This document shows, one piece after another, positions 34,766-41,745 of a stretch of 64,000 nucleotides of DNA. The position numbers were made by a program, and so were the translations under genes. Position 1 is the stretch's first letter, and the number at the start of each line of letters is the position of its first letter. The stretch spans positions 53,203 through 117,202 of the forward strand of contig JAURQH010000100.1 of the NCBI GenBank assembly GCA_030836185.1, in the 5' to 3' direction. The notes under the pieces were generated by a model. The model saw only the letters and a list, made by a program, of their open reading frames with translations. It searched no databases and had not been told where the DNA came from. The stretch comes from Planctomycetota bacterium. GTDB taxonomy: Bacteria; Planctomycetota; Planctomycetia; Planctomycetales; Planctomycetaceae.

Positions 34766-35299
34766 ATGAATATTCTTAATATCAATTTTGAAGAGCTTTA
34801 CCAACGGCATCTCTGTCGACATTCACAGTTCGGCTTGAATGTTGGCCACTTGGGTTCTGTCTTTGCCGTCTACTTTGGATTGTGCGCCATTGTCTGGGAG
34901 ATTACCGCTCGCTTTGCAGGATACGATCACCCGGAGTACATCATCATCGGGTTAGTCACGCCTTACATGTTGGTGTTGCTGTTCAATGTCCCTTTGAAAG
35001 TCTGGCTCTCGACATTAGCGATGGTGGCCATCATTGTCTCGACAGCATTGTTTGTCTGTCCGCTGATTTCTTTGCCGGGAGGAATGGCCAGCTTGACGAT
35101 TGTTCTGTATGTCGTGTTGATTCTCGCCGCTCATAAATATCAAAACTGGTCGCATCAGTTTTATCACAAAGAGCGCGACATGTCGGCTTTCAAAGAGAAG
35201 TATCAAAAGGGGTTGGTCCTCTTTCTATTGCTTGCGGTTTATGAATTGCCCATTCTGCTCAATTATCTGGTCTGGAACAAATCCGATTGGACAAGCTGA
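34766..35299 (+). CDS. Multi-pass membrane protein, possibly Mpo1-like (DUF962)
   Basis: A 177-residue membrane protein with four to five hydrophobic helices (about 28-48, 60-80, 83-103, 108-126 and 150-170). Two His-containing blocks, LYQRHLCRHSQFGLNVGHLG (about 11-30) and AAHKYQNWSHQFYHKERD (about 124-141), are spaced like the metal-binding His motifs of the DUF962/Mpo1 family. Yeast Mpo1 is an Fe-dependent dioxygenase that alpha-oxidises 2-hydroxy fatty acids. The similarity is only at the motif and topology level. It is the last gene of the run, 23 bases after the aminotransferase gene. Confidence 0.7.
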   Translation: MNILNINFEELYQRHLCRHSQFGLNVGHLGSVFAVYFGLCAIVWEITARFAGYDHPEYIIIGLVTPYMLVLLFNVPLKVWLSTLAMVAIIVSTALFVCPLISLPGGMASLTIVLYVVLILAAHKYQNWSHQFYHKERDMSAFKEKYQKGLVLFLLLAVYELPILLNYLVWNKSDWTS

Positions 35300-35425
35300 C
35301 GAAGTTGGGTCGATGGTGATTTGCGTTTGATCAATCGAGCAGATGCTGTTTCAGGGTGCCACCCATATTGTAAATTCTCGGCGGTCTCCGCGGTTCATTT
35401 GCTTTGAAATCGTTTCGAAAAGAGC

Positions 35426-35499
35426 TGAGAGGGTGAGGCTCCTGCCGAACCAATTTCAACGACTCCACGTTTTTTGCTCCGCGGGAGCGTCACCCTCTC
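35426..35499. repeat. GAGAGGGTGA inverted repeat
   Basis: The left arm is TGAGAGGGTGAGGCTCCTGC (from 35426) and the right arm is GCTCCGCGGGAGCGTCACCCTCTC (shown as GCGGGAGCGTCACCCTCTC, ending at 35499). The arms match over GAGAGGGTGA and GCTCC, with about 25 bases between them. GCTCCGCGGGAGC is itself a small palindrome. Confidence 0.7.
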
Positions 35500-35571
35500 G
35501 GTTTGTCTGTGATTGTGGATTCCTGATCAACTTATTCACGTCGAGCCGTCGGTCCGCACAGCGGACTCTAC

Positions 35572-35623
35572 AGAAAACTCATCTTGCCAACTTAACGCTA
35601 CCAGAGTTAGCGTTCGTGGTTCG
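35572..35623. repeat. TCTTGCCAA-type hairpin repeat, copy 3
   Basis: It runs AGAAAACTCATCTTGCCAAC, then the perfect hairpin AACGCTA (35594-35600), loop CCAGAGT, TAGCGTT (35608-35614), and ends CGTGGTTCG. It is the best preserved of three copies in the window. Confidence 0.8.
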
Positions 35624-35833
35624 ATAAGAATCCGCCCTGCCGACTTCCCTACCCCTATTTATTTCGTTCGTCCCCAGCCACTCAACAATATCAAACATAC
35701 CGACACGAAGTGTCGGCCTACTTTGTGCGTGAAAGGTTCTCAAGGACCATTCACAACCACAACGCGTCTATGCGCAAATCTCTCACCTGTGGGGCCGCAC
35801 CTGTTTTTATTATTATCGAGGACTGCAAACGCT

Positions 35834-37210
35834 TCAAATTAATTCGGAGATCGGCGTGCCGTGAGTCAGAATTGGCATCGGTCGCCCGGTATGATCAAAG
35901 AAGTGTTGCGACGGATCGACTCCCAAATGACGGTACACCGTGGCGAGCAAGTCATTCGGTTCGAGCTTGCGATCTTTGGCGTATTCACCTTTAGCAGTTG
36001 TTGCGCCGATCACTTGTCCTGTTTTGGTTCCACCACCGGAAACCAGAACCGACATCGCACCAGGCCAATGATCGCGCCCCGGTTGAATCACACCCGATCT
36101 GGTTCCTTTTTGCGGATTGACGCGCGGCGTGCGTCCAAACTCGCCGGAGACAATCACCATCACCCGCTTGTCTAAACCGCGAGCGTAAATGTCTTCAATC
36201 AAGGCTGAGACGGCTTTATCGAAAATCGGCAAGCGACCATTCATGTCGTCGTACAGGTGACCGTTGACGGCATGAATGTCCCAGTTACCGGCAGAACCGG
36301 GAGTGCTCGGATTTTGCATCTGCATCGTGACGAATGTCGATCCCGCTTCCACCAATCGGCGGGCCAAGAGAGCACGTTGTCCCCATTTATGGCGACCATA
36401 TTTCTCGCGAGTGGTATCGTCTTCCTGGGCGATGTCAAACGCCTCGCGCGCTTTGTCTGATGTCAGAATGCTCATCGCCTGTTCGTTAAATTCATCCATA
36501 GCCGAAGCGGAGTCATTCAGATCGACGCCTCGTTTCATGTTGTCGAACGAGGTCAGCAGGCTCATGCGATCATTCAGGCGGTCCCCTTGAAATTTGGGAT
36601 GAAGCGAAAGGTTCGGGACATTAAAGTTGTCCGCGTTGGGATCCGCAGAAACCACAAACGGCAAAGCCGTTTCCCCCAGATAAGAACTCCCGCCGCCATA
36701 CACTCGGTTGGCACTCGCCACATACGGCGGAACTCCACTGGTGTCGCCCGCTTTCAGTTTGCCGATGATGGTCGGTAGTGTCGGGAACTGTGATGTCGGT
36801 TCGAGCGGCCGTAAGGGATCGCGTCCCGAAAGAAATCGTCCTGCTCCTCCCGCGTGATTGGCAAACTTGTGAGAGATCGAACGGATGATCGTGAACTTGT
36901 CAGCCACTTTCGCGTGGAGTGGCAGTTTCTCACAAATATCGATGCCGGGAACATTGGTCGGGATCGGATTGTACTCACCGCGATAGTCGCGCGGTGCCAT
37001 CGGCTTCATGTCGTAAGTCTCAAGATGACTCGGGCCCCCTTGCAACCAAATCAGAATCACGGCTGGTTTATCGACCGCAGGTGCCGATGATTCATCGGCC
37101 TGCGCGCGATGTCGCAACAGGTCGCTTAAACCAAGTCCTCCCAAACCGAGAAAACCGGCTTGTAGGAATGATCGGCGTGATTGTGGTCCGGGGCAATAGA
37201 TCGACTTCAT
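35834..37210 (-). CDS. DUF1501 protein, Tat-exported
   Basis: A 458-residue protein with a twin-arginine signal, SRRSFLQAGFLGLGGLGL (about 11-28). DUF1501 landmarks are VILIWLQGGPSHLETYDMKP near residue 50 (of which GGPSHLETYD is diagnostic), HANHAGG-like segment FANHAGGAGRFLSG, and GEFGRTPRVNP. The final part is RDHWPGAMSVLVSGGG followed by PNDLLATVYRHLGVDP. The family is related to the alkaline-phosphatase/sulfatase fold, but its substrate is unknown. Unlike the copy at 44626, it has no DUF1549/1553 gene next to it. Confidence 0.92.
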   Translation of the reverse strand: MKSIYCPGPQSRRSFLQAGFLGLGGLGLSDLLRHRAQADESSAPAVDKPAVILIWLQGGPSHLETYDMKPMAPRDYRGEYNPIPTNVPGIDICEKLPLHAKVADKFTIIRSISHKFANHAGGAGRFLSGRDPLRPLEPTSQFPTLPTIIGKLKAGDTSGVPPYVASANRVYGGGSSYLGETALPFVVSADPNADNFNVPNLSLHPKFQGDRLNDRMSLLTSFDNMKRGVDLNDSASAMDEFNEQAMSILTSDKAREAFDIAQEDDTTREKYGRHKWGQRALLARRLVEAGSTFVTMQMQNPSTPGSAGNWDIHAVNGHLYDDMNGRLPIFDKAVSALIEDIYARGLDKRVMVIVSGEFGRTPRVNPQKGTRSGVIQPGRDHWPGAMSVLVSGGGTKTGQVIGATTAKGEYAKDRKLEPNDLLATVYRHLGVDPSQHFFDHTGRPMPILTHGTPISELI

Positions 37211-37796
37211 GGCGGGATCCGTGAGGAGATCAAAAGGTGGGTTTGCGTCTGTTCGCTTCGTAGGCTGGGTCGTGACCCAGCACTCTTATGTGATTAACGC
37301 GCCAAGCTGGGACCAGTCCCAGCCTACCGTGGAGTTAGGTGGAGGCCGTAAAATCAGGTGGGATGAATGGGGGCGGCCCCTACATATCAATCGACTTTGA
37401 TGATACCAGATCTGTAATCGCGATGTCAAAAAGAGTTTTCAAAGGTTTGGAGACAGATTTGTCGCTTTCTTGGTGCGGTGTTTTGCGGGAAATCCCTGAA
37501 AAACACTTGTGGAAGCGATGTCTCAGACGCGCGCAGAACTGCCCGATCAAAGTGATCCCGACGTAGGCAGTTCTCGAAATTGCGGCTTGATTCGCGGAAG
37601 TTCATAATTCTTGAAGTATTTACAAATGCTTATCGCTATTGATGTTTGCACATATTGATCATGGAAATATCTGACAGACCAGACCACCGGCACAGCATCT
37701 GCACTTATCGATAGGTGTCTAGTCAGGCATGTGTGTGCTCTCCACACAGAATTTCTACTTTTGAATTCTCAACTCATTCTTCAGGAAGAGGACACA
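37211..37796. other. Spacer between DUF1501 and pseudopilin genes
   Basis: 586 bases without a gene. The first part carries the GTAGGCTGGG element. A hairpin AGAACTGCC (37535-37543) / GGCAGTTCT (37566-37574) with a 22-base loop lies about 220 bases before the pseudopilin start. The AT-rich stretch after 37600 is the likely promoter zone of the DUF1559 gene. Confidence 0.6.
37260..37327. repeat. GTAGGCTGGG double-hairpin repeat
   Basis: The outer arms GTAGGCTGGG (37260-37269) and CCCAGCCTAC (37318-37327) are perfect inverted copies. Inside are two hairpins, GCTGGGTCGTGACCCAGC (37264-37281) and GCTGGGAC CA GTCCCAGC (37306-37323). The second recurs alone at 29880. The architecture parallels the double-hairpin repeats at 23135 and 23431 with a different sequence. 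Confidence 0.8.
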
Positions 37797-38753
37797 ATGT
37801 CACGGTCTCATTATGTGCGCAGACAGCGCGGATTTACCCTCATTGAACTTTTGGTGGTCATTGCGATTATCGCGGTGCTCGTTGCTTTATTGTTGCCAGC
37901 AGTTCAACAGGCACGCGAAGCGGCCCGTCGGTCAAGTTGCAAAAACAATTTGAAACAACTCGGGCTAGCCATCCATAACTACCACGACACGCATTCTGTA
38001 TTTCCTCCGGGAACAATCAATGCCGGAGAAAGCGGTTGTGACAGCGTAGGATTCACACCGGGCGAACTGCGGAACCATACCGCCTACATGTTCTTGCTTC
38101 CTTACCTGGATCAGGCTCCGCTCTATAACCAGATCGATTTCAGCCTTCCAACGGGCGATTCTCATTTTGGTGCGTGTACTCCACTCAGTTCATTCACAGA
38201 GCAAGTTGACGCCAACGGAGATCCGATTCTTGATCAGTTCATTTCCGTGTTTGTTTGCCCCTCGGATGATGGTGAAGACTATCGTCATTCACCGGGAACT
38301 GTTTACTCTTATCACCATGCCCGCAGAACATCATATGGTCTCACTCAATGGACGACCGAATACACTCTGGCAACCACGTTCAATAGCGACGGTGACCGTC
38401 GACGAACTCCTTGGGGCTTGAATGGATCTGCCAAGTTTCGCGATTTCCAGGACGGCACCAGTACCACACTTGCCTTGCTCGAAACTCCCATGGAAAAAAC
38501 CTCCCCGAGTTACGGTCCTTTCTGGACAGATTTCTCACATACGTTCTGGATCATTCCAACGTATGGAATCAACAAGCCTTACACAGCGACCGACAAACGT
38601 CAATATGCCTGGCGAGCCGGAAGCTCTCATACAGGTGGGGCGCAAGCGTTACTCGGCGATGGTGCGGTGCGATTCATTAGTGAAAACATCGATCAGGCAA
38701 CTCTCAACAGCATTACCTCGACCAGAGGTGGTGAGGTGATCGGAGAGTTTTAA
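37797..38753 (+). CDS. DUF1559 pseudopilin
   Basis: A 318-residue protein starting at ATG 37797 with a strong GGAAGAGG ribosome-binding site. The frame extends upstream to 37731 but has no need to. The type IV prepilin signal RQRGFTLIELLVVIAIIAVL (about 10-29) has the Gly-Phe cleavage site and Glu5. The DUF1559 domain follows with NNLKQLGLAIHNYHDTHSVF and LPYLDQAPLYNQI. The C-terminus has HTGGAQALLGDGAVRFI. Such proteins are very numerous in planctomycetes and are thought to form pseudopili or sheath-like surface layers. A terminator hairpin follows. Confidence 0.95.
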   Translation: MSRSHYVRRQRGFTLIELLVVIAIIAVLVALLLPAVQQAREAARRSSCKNNLKQLGLAIHNYHDTHSVFPPGTINAGESGCDSVGFTPGELRNHTAYMFLLPYLDQAPLYNQIDFSLPTGDSHFGACTPLSSFTEQVDANGDPILDQFISVFVCPSDDGEDYRHSPGTVYSYHHARRTSYGLTQWTTEYTLATTFNSDGDRRRTPWGLNGSAKFRDFQDGTSTTLALLETPMEKTSPSYGPFWTDFSHTFWIIPTYGINKPYTATDKRQYAWRAGSSHTGGAQALLGDGAVRFISENIDQATLNSITSTRGGEVIGEF

Positions 38754-38766
38754 TTGGCTGAGTCAG

Positions 38767-38811
38767 CAAAAACGAAAACGAGAGAGATGAGTTTTTCTCG
38801 TTGCGTTTTTG
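38767..38811 (+). terminator. Terminator after the DUF1559 gene
   Basis: CAAAAACG (38767) and AACGAGA (38777) pair with TCTCGTT (38796) and CGTTTTTG (38804). This gives a 15-bp interrupted stem whose 3' arm ends in a T-run. It lies 14 bases after the stop codon and separates the pseudopilin from the small lipoprotein gene. Confidence 0.65.
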
Positions 38812-38884
38812 GGATGAATAACTCAACTCACAGGGTCTAATATTGGGCCCTCTGAACTTTTTGGATTCACGAAAGTTTTGAGAA

Positions 38885-39241
38885 ATGTTATCCACGAAGT
38901 CACTTACATTCACTCTGATGACTGGTCTTTGTCTGGCAGTTAGTGCGGGTTGTGGAGGTTCAGCGGCAGACGACTTACCCGAACTCGGTCTGGTCACCGG
39001 CGTCGTCACGCTCGACGGTCAACCACTCTCGGAAGCGATGATTACCTTCGAACCAACCACCGGAGGTTCCTTCTCCTCCGGCACGACGGACGAAACGGGA
39101 ACCTATGAGCTCCTCTTTAATGCAGACCATAACGGGGCCGTCATTGGCACTCATAAAGTGACCATCATCAAACACGATGGCGAAGCTGGACCTAACATCG
39201 TACCGATGAAATACAACGAACGAACAACTCTGACAGCCTAA
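38885..39241 (+). CDS. Small lipoprotein with carboxypeptidase regulatory-like domain, truncated by a stop
   Basis: A 118-residue lipoprotein. The signal ends in a lipobox-like SAG-C (Cys23). The mature part is a transthyretin-like beta domain with GLVTGVVTLDGQPLSEAMITF, of which VTLDGQPLSEA is the usual first repeat, and IVPMKYNERTTLTA at the end. Family members normally continue for 12-20 residues with a strand ending in a Phe-x-Leu pattern. Here TAA (39239-39241) intervenes, but the same frame runs on to TGA at 39287-39289 and encodes ISASENQKDFALESK, a good match to that ending. Such lipoproteins regularly follow DUF1559 genes, as here. Confidence 0.82.
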   Translation: MLSTKSLTFTLMTGLCLAVSAGCGGSAADDLPELGLVTGVVTLDGQPLSEAMITFEPTTGGSFSSGTTDETGTYELLFNADHNGAVIGTHKVTIIKHDGEAGPNIVPMKYNERTTLTA

Positions 39242-39402
39242 ATCTCGGCCAGCGAAAATCAGAAGGACTTCGCTCTGGAATCGAAGTGAGCGAGAGAGTG
39301 AGTCCGTTCATTCCATGTGTTTGATCATAGGGCGATCAATAGCCCGCATGCGCGAGCAACAAAGGCCTTGAAATATTTCCTCTAAAATCACAACCCCTCG
39401 AT

Positions 39403-40611
39403 TCACTGCACCACTGAAAACTGATGGACGGTCGTGTGGCAATAGACTTGACCCGGTTCGAGAACCGAACTGGGGAAGTCGGGTTGATTGGGAGAATCCG
39501 GGAACAATTGTGTTTCCAGGCAGAATCCTTCGTTCTTGTTGAAGCCGCCGTTACTCTCTTCACCGTTCAGAAAGTTCCCGGTGTAGAACTGGATGCCGGG
39601 CTGATCGGTACTGACGGTCATGACGCGACCCGTTTCAGGATCAACGACCGTGGCGGCAGGTCGGAGAGTTCCCTGTTCTCCATTGACGACCCAACAATGA
39701 TCGTATCCACCTTCCACTTGATCGATGCGCTCGCCAATGGTGTGTGCGGTGGTGAAGTCCATCGGGGTCTCTGCGACTGGTGAAAGTTCGCCGGTAGGTA
39801 TGGCGGCTTCATCAACGGGCAAGTATTGATCACACTCCAGAGTCAATTGATGATCGAGAATCTTCCCCGAGCTGGCACCGCCCAGGTTCCAATAGCAGTG
39901 GTTTGTTAAATTGACGACAGTTTTCTGATCGGAGGTCGCCGAGTATTCCATGCGGAGTTCGTTGTCGGCAGTCAGAATGTAACGCGTCTCCACTTTCAAT
40001 GTGCCGGGGTAACCTTCTTCTCCATCAGCGCTGGTGTAGTTCAAAACGACGCCGACTTGATTGTCTTTCGGCTCCAGCAACTCTGCCTGCCAGACGACTT
40101 TATCGAACCCTTGTTCCCCACCGTGCAGATGGCTGGGGGCGTTGTTGGTGGCGAGTGTGTATTCGTTCTCATCAAGAGAAAACTTTCCGTTGGCGATTCG
40201 GTTGGCATAGCGCCCCACAACCGCACCAAAGTAGGGGCCGTTATTAAGCCAGCCTTCAAGGTTTGGATGCGTGAGAGTGACGTTCTCGGCATTGCCATTT
40301 TTATCAGGAACAATGACGGAGGTCACAATGGCTCCATAATTGATGACACTCACTGTCATGCCGTTGCCGTTGGTCAAATAATATTGGGTGATCGGCGTTC
40401 CATCGGGCATCTCGCCGTAAGGTTCTGTCTCTGACCGCATCGCAGTTTCCTCGCTGGGTGTGTGTTCTGATTGATCGTCGTGATCGTGTTCACCGACGGG
40501 TGGAGTGCTGGTGTCTTCGCCGTTTGGTTCGCTCGTCGGTTGGCAACTGACGGAAACGCTCATCAGACAAGCAGCAGAAAACAAAGAGAAAACGCGAAGA
40601 GTCGGCGACAT
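39403..40611 (-). CDS. galM: Aldose 1-epimerase (galactose mutarotase), lipoprotein form
   Basis: A 402-residue protein from ATG 40611, chosen because it starts a lipoprotein signal (MSPTLRVFSLFSAACLMSV, lipobox VSC). The frame is open up to 40767 without signal-like sequence. A short His/Asp/Glu-rich linker (about 35-60) precedes the mutarotase domain. Active-site residues are seen in RYANRIANGKF, SHLHGG, NLTNHCYWNLGG (general acid His), GYDHCW (Asp) and CLETQLFPDSPNQPDFP (general base Glu). It interconverts alpha and beta anomers of galactose or glucose, here probably in the periplasm. Confidence 0.93.
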   Translation of the reverse strand: MSPTLRVFSLFSAACLMSVSVSCQPTSEPNGEDTSTPPVGEHDHDDQSEHTPSEETAMRSETEPYGEMPDGTPITQYYLTNGNGMTVSVINYGAIVTSVIVPDKNGNAENVTLTHPNLEGWLNNGPYFGAVVGRYANRIANGKFSLDENEYTLATNNAPSHLHGGEQGFDKVVWQAELLEPKDNQVGVVLNYTSADGEEGYPGTLKVETRYILTADNELRMEYSATSDQKTVVNLTNHCYWNLGGASSGKILDHQLTLECDQYLPVDEAAIPTGELSPVAETPMDFTTAHTIGERIDQVEGGYDHCWVVNGEQGTLRPAATVVDPETGRVMTVSTDQPGIQFYTGNFLNGEESNGGFNKNEGFCLETQLFPDSPNQPDFPSSVLEPGQVYCHTTVHQFSVVQ

Positions 40612-40764
40612 GTCTGACCTCGACGATGGATGTAGGAAATGAGTGTGTCTCTTAATCTTCACCAGATGAGCCGACATCTGCAAGGATTTCTCGTATGAAA
40701 AGAGAATCTTACCTTTGTGATTAGGAGCCGGATATGGGCTCCGCATGAATCCATCAGCGAGAAT

Positions 40765-40799
40765 CAAAAAACGGGAGGCCGTTCAGGTTCGGCCCCCCG
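40765..40799 (-). terminator. Intrinsic terminator with no gene before it
   Basis: On the minus strand CGGGGGGCCG (40799-40790), loop AACCTGAA, CGGCCTCCCG (40781-40772), then TTTTTT. The stem is 10 bp with one mismatch. It is oriented leftwards, but no minus-strand gene lies between it and the plus-strand pyrE at 40954. Confidence 0.65.
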
Positions 40800-40953
40800 C
40801 ATTCATGCACTCGTTTTCGTTATCTCATAGCCAAGTGACTGTCTTTAAGTTCAATTCGTTAAGCGTTTGGGAAGCATCGTTTTATAGAGATCAGTCGCGT
40901 TAAGTCATTTGGGTCGTTAAACTGGTCCTCATCAATACTGAAAGGATCAACTG

Positions 40954-41514
40954 ATGTTTAACCGCGACCGACTGATGGAGCTGTTCCGCGAACGGGCTCT
41001 CAAATTTGGGGACTTCACCCTCGTTTCCGGCAAGAAATCAAGCTACTACCTCGACGGCAAGCAAGTCACTCTGCACGCAGAAGGGCTTCGGCAGATCAGC
41101 TTGGGGCTGTTGGATATGTTGAAAGAGACCGAATACGACGCCTTCGGCGGTATGTCTATCGGCGCTGACCCCATTGCGGGTGGAGTCCTCACTGTCGCCG
41201 CCGAACAGGGGCTCGACATCAAAGGGTTTATGGTCCGCAAAGAGGCCAAAGGGCACGGCACAAACAAATACGTCGAAGGGCCTGTCGAACCGGGAATGAA
41301 AGTCGTTATCGTCGATGATGTGGTCACGACGGGAGGCAGCAGTTTGTTAGCCGTGGATCGCGTCGAAGAGTTCGGCTGCAAAGTCGTCAAAGTGGTCGGC
41401 ATTGTAGACCGTTTACAGGGTGGTGCCGAAAACTTTGCCAAGCGAGACATTCCGTTTGAATCACTGCTCTCAATCACCGATTTCGGTATCGAACCTCCAA
41501 AAGAAGATGGTTAG
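40954..41514 (+). CDS. pyrE: Orotate phosphoribosyltransferase
   Basis: A 186-residue enzyme of pyrimidine synthesis that joins orotate and PRPP to form OMP in the cytoplasm. The PRPP-binding motif is VVIVDDVVTTGGSS (about 111-124). The flexible catalytic loop is VRKEAKGHGTNKYVEG, with the expected Lys and His. SGKKSSYYLDGK is the N-terminal substrate loop. Length is close to the short bacterial form. AAAGGA gives a good ribosome-binding site. The gene appears monocistronic; the pyrF partner is not in the window. Confidence 0.96.
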   Translation: MFNRDRLMELFRERALKFGDFTLVSGKKSSYYLDGKQVTLHAEGLRQISLGLLDMLKETEYDAFGGMSIGADPIAGGVLTVAAEQGLDIKGFMVRKEAKGHGTNKYVEGPVEPGMKVVIVDDVVTTGGSSLLAVDRVEEFGCKVVKVVGIVDRLQGGAENFAKRDIPFESLLSITDFGIEPPKEDG

Positions 41515-41668
41515 AACTTTTCAAGCCGACAAGAAACTCAACCCAAAAACAGGGACAACCTGTGTGGCAAGAGTTTTTCCCCGTAATAGTTCTCAACCAA
41601 TCTTTCTAAAAACTCATTGAGGTTTCGTGCTGACCTGCGACAATAGAGAATAGAGGAACTTCCCATCA

Positions 41669-41690
41669 CGTTGCCTGATTGCAGGCAACG
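41669..41690. repeat. Perfect CGTTGCCTG hairpin
   Basis: CGTTGCCTG (41669-41677), loop ATTG, CAGGCAACG (41682-41690). A 9-bp perfect stem lies 56 bases before the DUF1549 gene start and falls in its leader. It may be a regulatory hairpin or another dispersed palindrome. Confidence 0.55.
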
Positions 41691-41745
41691 CCTGCCTGAA
41701 GTTGTTTGTTCTTGTTATCTGTCGTCCACACACCGGGTTTTTGGC

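Larger units (their letters stand above)
35300..35833. other. Repeat-rich intergenic spacer
   Basis: There is no credible gene in 534 bases. The spacer separates the lipid-type operon from the convergent DUF1501 gene. It holds several unrelated palindromes: 35426-35499, GTCCGCACAGCGGAC at 35552-35566, the hairpin at 35572-35623, and CCGACACGAAGTGTCGG near 35700-35716. Confidence 0.7.
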
